Translations under genes and position numbers: made by a program
The notes under the pieces: generated by a model
Databases searched by the model: none
What the model saw: the letters and a program-made list of their open reading frames with translations, nothing else
Told to the model about the DNA's origin: nothing
Origin: Petrolisthes cinctipes
Lineage: Eukaryota; Arthropoda; Malacostraca; Decapoda; Porcellanidae
NCBI GenBank assembly: GCA_033782935.1
Contig: JAWQEG010001329.1
Location: 124,001 to 188,000 of the forward strand
DNA: 64,000 nucleotides
Direction of reading: 5' to 3'
Shown: piece after piece, positions 37,501-49,500 of the stretch
Numbering within the stretch: position 1 is the first letter of the stretch
How the letters are laid out: every line of letters begins with the position of its first letter

Positions 37501-40500
37501 AGTATCTAATACAATTATTCTGTAATATGTATACACCATAGAATAACACCATCTCCTTTCTTAATTGGTATGCAATGAGGCAAAAAAATCAAATTCACAC
37601 GCCACATTCCCCCACCCAAAAAGGCATAAATTTCTCATTGTTTTTACACAGCAAGGCACAACTTTGCTTTACTTCTTACATAGATATATATATATATACT
37701 GTATAAACTCAGCACCTTCATTTCTCTTTATATACAGCCGGAGGAATGACCCAAACACTTAACACCATTGCTCTCTGACATCGATAAAAGAACTTATCAC
37801 CCATCCCATTTCAACAACACTTGCCATTGTCAATTTGGAGGTAATGGTAATTTCAGTTGTGGTGATACAAGCAGAAACAATAATGTTATGTACGTTATAC
37901 AGTATACCCATCTACGTATATATTGCTTTATGCCCCCAACTTGTTTGCCATCCTGTTCAAGATAACTGTAGCACTGTTAATGGTAATCTACGTTGCATAT
38001 GCAGACAAGATATCCTACAGTATACGGGGAGAGCACGGGGATAATATTCGGTTCCAAACAACAGTAATCCGATACTGTATTGTCGCAAACATTTACACAT
38101 CTTTATCATTTTCGAGGCCAACATCTGCAGACATGGCTTTGTGTTCAGAAAAACTTGGGGATTATTTTCAGTACCAATAGATAGCAATTCAACATGTCAC
38201 GTACATTTACCCATTTAGTACTTGTATCATATGCAGTTCCTACCTACCTACTTATCATGGTAAACACTAACATTTTATTTACATTTTCCTCCATTACGGA
38301 TGTATTCAAAGTTGTATTCCGGCTAATGTTCAATATATTTTTGCAGCATTTCTATTTCCTTACACCAAACAGGAACTTACGGGATCACGATATGTAAAAT
38401 AATTTGCAGTTAATAACAATTATCAATTAATGGTTTCCAGTACATACTGTAATATTTAGCATAAGTCTGATGAACAAGTTTTAAAATACACATACAAAAG
38501 CAAAAAAATACCCAATTATCAGTGTCAACCTACCCATACAAAGAATCTCACTGGGAAAAATCTATTTCTGATAACTATACTAACAGCAAAGATGTTTTTT
38601 TATTATTGTACGAAGATCTTGATTCGTCAACACCATACGGTACATGTTTCATGATTTGCTAACCGTCACCCAGATGAGGAATGAGACAAGAGATATTATA
38701 CAACTGCAAATCCAGCTGCCAGAAATGGCACCAACCAAGGTATCAGAAGTATTTACAGGACTCCCCAGACTTCAGCAGCCAAACTAGGAGAACAATGCTG
38801 ATATGCAAAAAGAGCATGTATTTGGGTACTCAGAAGAACACTGTAATGTGTGTGCATTGAAAAATATGTACACAAAGACAAGGTAACATGGAATATGTTT
38901 AGCCACCTTATAAGGAGCAAAGATGTAAAGGTGAAAGAAATATGGACTCATCAATATCGACACCTTTCCTATGTAGCAAATGATGACTTGAACAGCACTC
39001 TATCTTACCAACAAGAACCATTTGTGGTTTGGACAGCCAAGGAATCACCTTACTCAAACCAAAATACGTCAGATAGTGTTCCTGTTTTACAACTAAACAC
39101 CACTTTTTCACTTCCAGTGATCATTATATTCTTCGAAAACAAACTTCTTTACGTTTTTACATCTAACAGTACCATTCTTAAAACTGTTTAACCATATAAA
39201 GATTTCACAATACTTTTCTATTCGAACATGTAGGTATTTTTTCCATTTCAACTGCGCACTTAACTTTCACATGAAGTACAATGTACAGACGGTACGATTC
39301 TTCTCTGTCCCTTTTATAATTGTATTACAGTATTAACTAGACTTGATGTATGTAAAAATAAAGTAACTTTTCAAAAAGCAAGAACAATTTCACAGACCTG
39401 TTTCAGTCTTTGCTACAAATCCACTGAACCCAACAACACAAAGTGTAAAGAGTATAAGTTTAGAAAGAAGGGGCATAACACGGTTATCATTGTATACGTT
39501 ATGGATTCCTTTACCATGACACATAAAATATGCCAACATAAATGAGTTGGCCTGTTTCTATATTGTACCACGGTTTGGAGGAATCAGCAGTTTGTCAATA
39601 TCTCTACCTGAAAAGTCACTCGCTTTTGTTAGTTAAAGTATGTATCTTTCTTTCGTAAATTTGACAAAGAGAATAAAGACAACACCAAAGTTAATTTTTT
39701 ATACACTACAAAAGTCTACCTTCAAAAATCTTCGTAAGGATTCATTTCTAAGGTAATGTAGATATACATGAAGTAACTGTATTTAGATATACTTACATAC
39801 GGGTTGCCTTGGCTAACTGTGCCAAAATAATTCCGTATAAATGCTCCCAAGTTTTCAAGTAATACAGGATTTTGTAATACAAAACATGTGAGGGTGTTTC
39901 ACAGATTAAGGAAATAAGTAGTAGTCTTGTCATAACATGGCTATAAGTTTTGATTCCTATAAAGAATAGGTTAAGGGGCTTACATTTCAAAGGACGTCTT
40001 TCATAATACGTAAAGTCGAGAGAATGCTTTGCCACATGTATCTACTAACAGTATGTCACCACAATACCGTAAAATAAAACTTTTCACACTGTAAGGAGAG
40101 AATGCTTTGCCTTGCATGTGTCAAGATCAATGTATCAAACACATGTTTGAAGGGTTATGTTATTTATAAAAGTATTATTTTTCACACAATACAATATTAC
40201 TTCAACCAAGCTTACATTTGGCGAGTTCAGTAGTTTCTCATACGTTTTACACACTGAAGATATACTTTTCAGACTTCCATAGTAACTGTTTTATAAAAAC
40301 TGTGAGGTAACGAACACTTGCTTAAATATAAATACTGAGAAATGGCATATTTCGATATTTTTCACCCGTACGTAAATTGCATGGTTTCTCACACATACTG
40401 ACAAGCACGTTTCAAATGTCATTGTTGGCTCGATTCATACGTATCAAGATTACTATTTTTTTTTTTTTTATATCTCGGAACGAATTGGGGCGCTTCACAC

Positions 40501-43500
40501 AAGAGTAATCATCAAGAGATCCACATGGTAATAGTACACTGCTATTGTAAGGTCCAGCATCGCTCGTAACTGCTGTCCACATTACATGGATATAATAGAT
40601 CACACCAGGAAGGTGTTATAATTTACTCAAGTAGTGAATGGGATCCTCCATATCCCAAAATATAACAAGTAGAACAATGGCAAGTTTTTCATTTTAATAA
40701 TACTTCTGAAATTTTCAATAGAAGTAACATTGAGGTTACTACAACTGTTGAAATGGGATGTTGATGACAACAATAACGAAAATTTCTCTTATGGATACAA
40801 AGAAGATGAAAGTTGTGGGTGTGCAATCCTCACCAAATAAATATCTAGACCTTCTAAGAATATATCCTACCTCTTGAAACAGTAGGTAAAGTAGAAGACA
40901 TGCTAAGTTAATAGCCAGTTCATCCCTTAACTCACTGTTCCACAAGTCAAGTCTTAATGAATCACTCACAACCACTCCTAGGAACTAAAAGGTCTAGATA
41001 TTTATTTTGAGGGAGTGCACATGTAATATTGAGATGGCTGCAATGGATAGCTGTATAAGAGAACACCTAATGTATTTAGTAGTGGTTGTGGTGGCTGTGG
41101 TGGTAGTGTACTTACCGGGGGCGGTGGAAGGTCACTCTCACTGTTGCCTCGTTGGTATCCACTTCGGTCTGTTGGATTAGTATGCAATTGTTAGTTCTGT
41201 ATTGTGGTCATTATTATAGTGTGATAGAAAAAGATGAACACAGAATAACAAGTGATGAGATTCCTACAGATGAAACTGATCAACTCAACATCAAACTGTC
41301 CCAGGGGGGCTGACTTTATTCTCTGTGAATACTAGCCATCCCCCACAGGACTAGAATAAAGATTGTTGTAGGATCTGGTCACTTTCTACTGGATTTAACA
41401 AGATCTGCCCATATGGAATAAAAATCCACGTGAGATGTACTGCAACCGGAGGCTCGCTCTCTCTCTCTCTCTTTTTTTTTTTTTCCCCCACTGCTGTGTG
41501 GACCACCAGCACACGGGGGTGCGTTATTCCTTTGCATGCAGCAGTCTAAACTCCCTCCCACTTTATGGTCCCTTCAGGACTGGTCTCATGGAAGGTGAGG
41601 CCCCACTTGTAGCTCTTGTGGTAACGTGGACTTGGGCCCACAGCACTGGCTGTGGGATCAAAGACATTCCCCCCCCAATCTCCCTGGCAGTTGGAGGCCC
41701 CCTGACTCCCTGGTCTTGTATGCTCTGGTCCCATCTTACTTCGGTAGCCCTGTATATAAGGCCAGACCCTCCTATGATTTAATTTGTTTTTTCACTGCGA
41801 CCAGAGCGTACCGGGGGTCTGTGGGGCAGGAGGCCATTCTGCCCTAGGAGAACATCAACATCAAACTGTGATAATACAAATGACTGGGCCAGAGACAATG
41901 TTTCTTATGCCAATTTCCAGGAATCATTACAATGATGGTATCTCATTCTCTTTTAAACTAATAACCTCAACATATCCCCATTACGCTTATAGTATCTCAT
42001 GACTTTTTGAAATTTGTGTATGCATCATTACTTACTGTCGTTCTGCCATGGGTCTAGACGTCCATCCCAGCTGTTGTCAGCCCAACTGCTACCCAAACCT
42101 GATGACCCTGTGCCACCACGACTACCACCCATACCAGACCTGCCCCAGCTGTCACTGCCACCACCCCGCCAACTGCTACCACCTTGAGACCTGTATAATA
42201 CAAGTTACTTATTGTCATGTCCAAATTAAAAATTGGCAAACTGGAGGCTACTGATTTCCCCAGTGCCAAGAAACAGACTACCTCAATCCATATGATCAGT
42301 TTGGTTGAATTAATAGCTCCATCAATAATACCCCAATCTTTTAAAGCTAAAAGTTATTACTCCAATTTCATAAAAGACAGAATGTCTTGAAATTTTTTCA
42401 CAAAAGCTTGGAGCTCTTGGTTTCTCTCCATGTACTGTATTGTATGTGGATTAAGTGTCTAGTTTAATCAGATAACATTATTCAAGTCATTCTTAACCAT
42501 TTTGTGTTACAATAAAACAGGAGTCAATTGAACCTGGGCGTTACATCAAGGCTAAAAAATGAGAGTATGTCTGACCTGTAGCTGTCACCGTTACGACGCC
42601 AGTTGCTGCCTTCATTGCCCTGGTAACCACCACTACCAAAACTGTCTTGGCTGTTCTCACTCTTCAACAGATCACCTCCACGTTCCTGTCAAATTTAAAG
42701 ATGCATTATTAATAATAGAATAAAATAAATAAATAAACAAAAATGAAATCAAAATCTTACAGTATGTTACTGTTTTCTTACCAACCATAACAGATAATGC
42801 AGTTCATGTCAACTAGCTTCAAGAGTTTAAATTGAAGAATAATGAAACACAAAGTTTAAACACTAAAACCCTCATTCATTTCAAGATAATGAAGCTAAGA
42901 ATACTTTGCACATTAGGAATACTTTTATTCTGGATGTAAAATATAAATACAACACACCTGCATGAATTGTCTGTTTTCTTCCTGTCGTCTACGAAGCTCC
43001 TCTTCCTGTTGTCTGAATTTGAGAGCCAGTTCTTCCTCCTGTCTACGCTGTCTCTCTTCCTCAGTTCTCCGGTGTTCTTCCCATTCTCTCTGACGTGCTT
43101 CATAGTCTGACTTGGTCCTCTGGTTCATTTCTTCTCTCTGGCGCAGTTCTGTTAAACAACCTATCTACAGTTAATACCAGTAAAATACTATTACATGCAA
43201 ACATTTCTATTGCATTTCCACTGACAATGACCCAAGTCCGACTTGATCGTTTGATTAATCTCTTCAGAAGCAATTCTGTTAACATATCATTCTCATGTCA
43301 ATATAATACAAGGAAAATATTCACACACGTAAAGTTATATGTGACACAGCTTTTTTTTTTAAATGATGTACCTGTACATGGAACATTGTACAACAAACTT
43401 ACAAACTTTACTGAAGCATTGTTGCAAGAATTATTAACAATTCTTGAGTCTATTACAGTAGGTCCATTTCTTATTATGTATTAGGTTTAGAGGATTAACA

Positions 43501-46500
43501 AGCCTTTAATTAGTCAACATGTTAAGTTATATCAACAGAGGTAATAAACACTTACGTTCTCGTAGCATCTCTGTTTCGTGTTCATATTTGGCATACTCTA
43601 TCTCTTCTTCCAGCTTTCTTTTCTCATCATTTAGTTCTTTATCTAGTGCATCTCTCTTCTTGTCAAACAATTCATATAACTGCTTCCATTTTAAACCATA
43701 CCTGAGGAAGATGGAAAAACTTGCCAACACCCAAACTAAACAATGCTTATCATTAGAAATATAATATATAAAATATAGAAAAAGCATATATACTGTACAG
43801 CTCTGCCCAGGGGGGGCTGACTTTATTCTCTGTGAATACTAGTCATCCCCCACAGGACTAGAATAAAGATTGTTGTTCACTGCTGTGTGGACCGCCAGCA
43901 CACTGGGATGCATTTCCCTTTGCATGCAGCAGTCTAAACTCCCTCCACCTTATGGTCCCTTCAGGGCTGGTCTCATGGAAGGTGCGGCCCCACTTGTAGC
44001 TCTTGTGGACTTAGGCCCACAGCCAGTCTGGCTGTGGGATCAAAGACCTTCCCCCCAATCTCCCTGGCAGTCGGAGGCCCCCAGACTCCCTGGTCCAGTA
44101 AACTCTGGTCCCATTTCCCTGGAATGTGCTTCGGTAGCCCAGGCATATAGGGCCAGCCACTCCTCTATTTTAATTTGTATTTTCCCTGCGACCAGAGGCA
44201 GGAGGCCATTCTGCCCCGGGAGAACATCAACAACAACAACTGTACTGCTGCTTTTCCCAACATTACATTAGGGAGGTAATCTGTCATGGTAAACTGCATA
44301 TTATAAAAAGAAACAGAAAACTTGCAGCAAAAAATGCAATGGCCAAAAGGTTGTTTGTCTGCTAAAGTGGTGAGGTGGTGGTTGTTGTTACTGTATGTGT
44401 TGTATACAAAAAGTTACATGCTAGGTAGTAATGTTAAGAGATGCAATGGCTCCACTCCTTACAGCATTCCCTCGATATATGATGATTAAATTTAACACTA
44501 TCCTTTTAACAGACTCAGTAAATCACTTAGTCTCAATGGTAATGAATAGCACAAGCCTGGAAAAATATTTGGTGGTCTTTAATGAGGGACTCAGTGTATA
44601 ATGAAGCAGTGGATACAAGTATATTTATTCATTGTATATCCAGGGCCTACAGTCATTATTTTAACTGATACTTACTCATATTCAAATGAACCAGGATGAG
44701 CAAAGCGAGGACCTTGTTGTCTCTCTTTGACGTACTCTGGGTTGCGCTTGTTGATGTTGATTTCACTCATACCCTCGTTATCATCAACCAGGGCCATCTG
44801 CTCCACTATCACTGGACGGGGAGACCTGAAACGCAATAAAAATCCTTTGGTAAATATCTAATACACACAAAAGTGACATGGAGTTTTAAGGTGGAGTTTG
44901 GGGAAGGTAAATTTCCTATGACTCAGTTTATGATTGTCGTAAGAGTATATCATCACCCTCAATATCCCATTACAATGGGTGGTGGGCTCCAATGGCAGAA
45001 TATAGAAAGAGAGGGAAAATCTAATGAAATGTGTCACACTCACATCCATTTTCCCTTTCAAGCCAATAAAATTTTCAATACAGTACAAACATCAATGCTA
45101 ATACAGTACACAATTATCAATAATATATGAGGTAATAATATGCATAAGATACAGTAATTCAATTTACAAATATTTCAGGTAAAGTCAAGATATAATCACT
45201 AATTGCTCCTGGCTTGACCATTATTATCATAAATTTTGTTGACCACAAAGATTGAACTATTTATTCTTAACCAGTTAATGAAAGGAAAATACTTACGAAA
45301 CCATGAAGAAACATCCATCATTACACTTCTTTAGTGCCAAGTTTGCTGATGGTTTCTTGCAATACTCAACAATGCCTTCTCCTGTTGCACGTCCTCGCTC
45401 GTCGGTGATAACAATCGCCTTTTCCAATTCACCAAATACCTGTAATGTAAATTATTATCATTAACACTTGATCTATGGCAGGTGAAATGCAGTTTTTTTG
45501 TTCTTTAGTTAATACCAAACAACAGTAAACAACAGTACTAAACTTGTCAAGGGGAAATATTTCAGGTTCATACGTTACACACAATTTCCATAAACAATAA
45601 AGTCAAACTGTACATCCTAGTGTTGCTAGTATTCCTGATGTTGTGTTGGTCAATTCTCAAATGTATAAATCTTGGTGAATTATGAACTTACTGAAAATGC
45701 CTTTTCCAAGAGTTCATTAGTGACCCAGGTGGAGAGATTGCGGATCTTGAGAGCTGTACCTGGAGACGAGAATCTAATTTTCAACTGACGTCCTTTATAA
45801 TCCTTCAAGTGGAGTTCCTGTCGTGCCTTCTCTGCATTACTTTTATAATCCTGACGAGACGAGAAAATTATAATAAAGTTAATCATAATACCAATAAAAA
45901 TATATAAAAAGGACAAAGTATATCCATGTCTAAAATACTGTAGTATTCTTTATATAAATCACATAACAGACTATCACATGTTCTTTTCTGTAATTAATGG
46001 GAAATGTTTATAACTGATGACAATGACTTGCATCTTATTGGCCAAGACATTGTTTCTAAGTATTGTGTGTTGAAATTTAACAAGTTACAATTTATTTATA
46101 CAACACAATGGTACACACTCACCATACGAACAAAGGCAAAACCCTTGTTCTTGTCAAAGTAGACTTCGTCAAATTCCCCAAACGGTTTAAAGAGTTCCTT
46201 GACATCATCTTCCTTGATATCCAGAGGCAGGTTGCCAACCCACAGACGACAATGGTTGGAAAATTTACGTACAGCTTCCTCACGTGGTGGCAAATCAATC
46301 AGTGGTCCTGCTAATTGCTTCAGTCTCTCCAAGATTCTATCCTGTGTAGAAAAAGAAAATATTTGAAATGCACCTCAATTAAAAAATAACCAAGGGTTAT
46401 ATACACAATCAAGAAAACACACAATTTACAAGTTCCAAATTTCTATATCAATAATAATACTATAATAACTGTAATACACCTGTGGGATAATAGTTGCAAA

Positions 46501-49500
46501 TACAATCAGTTACTTGCTGATCACTCTGTCTGCTCCCACAACAACTGGTCTCTGCTAACATATATAACTGTACACAATACACATTGTACATTAACTACAT
46601 GATTTTTTTTTTTTTTTAGCAAAAGAAACTGAAGCACAGATGTGATGCCCAAGCAGTATCGATATCACTGGCTTCCCATGATAAACACACAATAAATCCT
46701 AACTAAAATAAATAAAGTGAGGGGAGCGGAGGGGGCATTCATTAAAGCTGAAAAATTCATTCAAGATGGGTGATGATCTTTATAAAAGGGTCTTTTATCA
46801 AACACCAGTCACAAAATAGACAGTCATTAAGTAACACTGTAAATGTGATTAAACCTGATACTTTTAATGTTGTTTTTATATATTTAATGCATGTGTAACA
46901 CCAAAATTTACTATAATAATGGTAAGGAATCCAGCAGAAAAAGTATAGGGATTTTCAGGGTGAAATTTTCTCTTTTTGTGATGGGTATATGAAGGGAGAT
47001 AGATCTGTTAAAAGCTTGTGCTCATCTCAGTGGTACAGTCTGCAATCTTTATATACCGGTATGTATTTCTTATTAAAGGTTTTATATCTAAGTCTCATAG
47101 GTTTAGATTCTATTCTTTTTTTTTGCTCAGAACATGAATAACGTTCACACAACTTTATTTTCACTCATATCGGACTCAGTGTTCACAAGAGTAAGGATAC
47201 TTTTCTATATGATAGTACTGTACATGTGGGCGAAGGGTCTCATGGGTGAAATGAACAAACTTGTTGGGATATGTTCATCTTATAAATACAAATGTAACAC
47301 TTACACATCACTGTGATCAACATACTTAATGCAAACAGTAACAGCCAGAGATATACCAGATTATACAGAAGTTAATATACTGCATTGCAAACTTATTCAG
47401 ATAAAGTTTAACTAGAGCCGGAGAAATGGAAGACAATTTTTTCCCTAACTCTTTTTAGATAATCCATTATTCTTTATTTTTTATGATAAATTAACGTGGT
47501 GCAGTATATTTTGACCATGTTTGATTCCCCCCCCCCCCAAGGATGAATTAATGGGTAAAACAAGTAAATAATTATTTTTTATGTTTTAGAGTTAGTCAAA
47601 CTTTATATGACCTAACATGTTCTAATCTGAACCAGGACAGACTACCAGGACCTAACCAAGACAAGGAGAATATAGAGAGTGTGTGTGTGCATGTGTAAAG
47701 CTTAAGATAACATGGGATACAAACTTAGACATTACATTGGATAACACAAGGTAATAAGGTAATGATGGAATTACTTCTGAATTACACAAATGAGAGATAT
47801 CTAATTTTCACTGTGATATACATTCTTATGTTCAAATTCCGTAAATTTGATACAAGTCGTGCCTTGCACAACTGCCGGTAGTCTGCTAAGGTTAGGTCCC
47901 AGTAGTCTGTTAAGGTTAGGTCCCGGTAGTCTGTTAAGGTTAGGTCCCGGTATTTTGTTAGGGTTAGGTCCCGATATTTTGTTAGGGTTAGGTCCCGGTA
48001 GTCTGCTAAGGTTAGGTCCCAGTAGTCTGGTAAGGTTATGTCCCAGTAGTCTGCTAAGGTTAGGTCCCGTTAGTCTGCTAAGGTTAGGTCCCAGTAGTCT
48101 GCCACAGTCCAGATTTGACTAGGTCAGGTCAGGTCTGTCTAATTCTAAAGCAAACTAATACTATTTGTGGAAAACCCGAGCCAACTTTTGTCAAAAGCTG
48201 GGTGATGGGGTATGGTCAAAACAGGATATTTGCAATAAATGGATGTTAAAATCAAACAAATCACATGAAAAACGATGGAAAAACCTTTGTTTTGTCTGAA
48301 AATCTTGCACATGTGTAACTGAGAAAATTTACTGTAATATACCAGTATATTGACTTTTTCTATTACAATGTTTCTACCCTCTTTACCCACTAATTTATAC
48401 CATTCTAAAACTATTTTCTTCTATGGCATTTTCCTTGGAAATGCCCCATTTCCAAGATAGGGCATATTCAAATGGGGCATTTTGAAATTAGCCTAGCCTT
48501 ACCTAACCTAGACTGCAGCAGACTATCGGGACCTAACCTGGGCAAACTACTAGGACCTAACCGTGGTAAAGTACCGGGATATGACTGGGGCAAACTACCG
48601 AGACCTAGCCGGATGTGGCAACAATGCTATAAAATGGCAATATACTGGATAAATACCGATAATAACAATGTAAGGAAGGTGCCGGTATCTATCTAGTATA
48701 TTGCCAATTTATAGCAGTGTTGCCAGATCTGGCTAGGCCCCAGTATTTTGCCCCTGTCAGGTCCTGGTACTTTACCACTGTTATTTCCCGGTAGTCTGCC
48801 CAGGTTAGGTCCCGGTTGTCTGCTGCAGTCTAGGTAAGGTCAGGCTAATTTCAAAATGCTACATTTGAATATGCCCTATCTTGGAAATGGGGTATTTCCA
48901 TAGAAAATGCCATAGAAGGAAAGTGTCTTAGAATGTTAAATATTAGTGGGAAAAGAAGGTAAAAACATCATAATAGAAAACGGCAATAGCATAGATAATT
49001 ACCGTTACCCCCGCCCATACTCCTACCCCCGGAAAGTAGCGTCATAGAATAATGCCTTTAAATTATCAAATATTATTAAATAACAACAATAAAAATAATG
49101 AGTATATAAATAGCTTACCTGTCCCCTGTCTCCTCTATCACCGCCCATGTAGTTACCACCTCCGCCACCCCCTCCACCACCTCTACCTCCACGACCACCC
49201 CTGCCCCTATAGTAACCCCCTCCACCACCCCCTCGTTGTTCCCTACTGTCTGCATTATTAGCCACTCCTGGGTTGGGTCCACCTCTACCAACACCAACAC
49301 CACCACCAAGGCTACCAATACCTCCAGGTACCGGTGTAGAGGTTTGGTTAGTGTTATTATTAAGGCCTCCACCACCACCACCTCCTCGTCCACCAGGTCC
49401 CCCCCCTCCTCCTCGTCCACCTCTAAAGCCTCCTCCTCGTCCTCCTCTACCGCGGAAACTGCCTCCACTTTCGCCGTTCTCGTTTGGTTTCGGGGTCTGG

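Larger units (their letters stand above)
10437..41115 (-). other. nonA: nonA intron 10, 30.7 kb, transposon-filled
   Basis: Bounded by donor GTAAGT at 41115-41110 and acceptor AG at 10438-10437. It holds most of the mobile elements of the window, listed separately. Parts with nothing recognisable beyond AT-rich DNA and short mononucleotide runs: 10440-11998, 15865-16798, 17243-17833, 26755-27159, 30096-31484, 31546-32448 and 34575-41115. An extra exon hidden here cannot be ruled out, but none is needed for phase. Confidence 0.8.

Noticed and set aside
47890..48090. Internal telomere repeat
   Set aside because: GGTTAGG occurs once per 24-bp unit rather than as (TTAGG)n, so it is better explained by the MITE-derived repeat.
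47877..48107. CRISPR-like array
   Set aside because: The units are head to tail without spacers, in a eukaryotic intron.
47847..48122. Protein with an 8-residue repeat
   Set aside because: It is a by-product of a 24-bp tandem repeat within a nonA intron, with no splice or start context.
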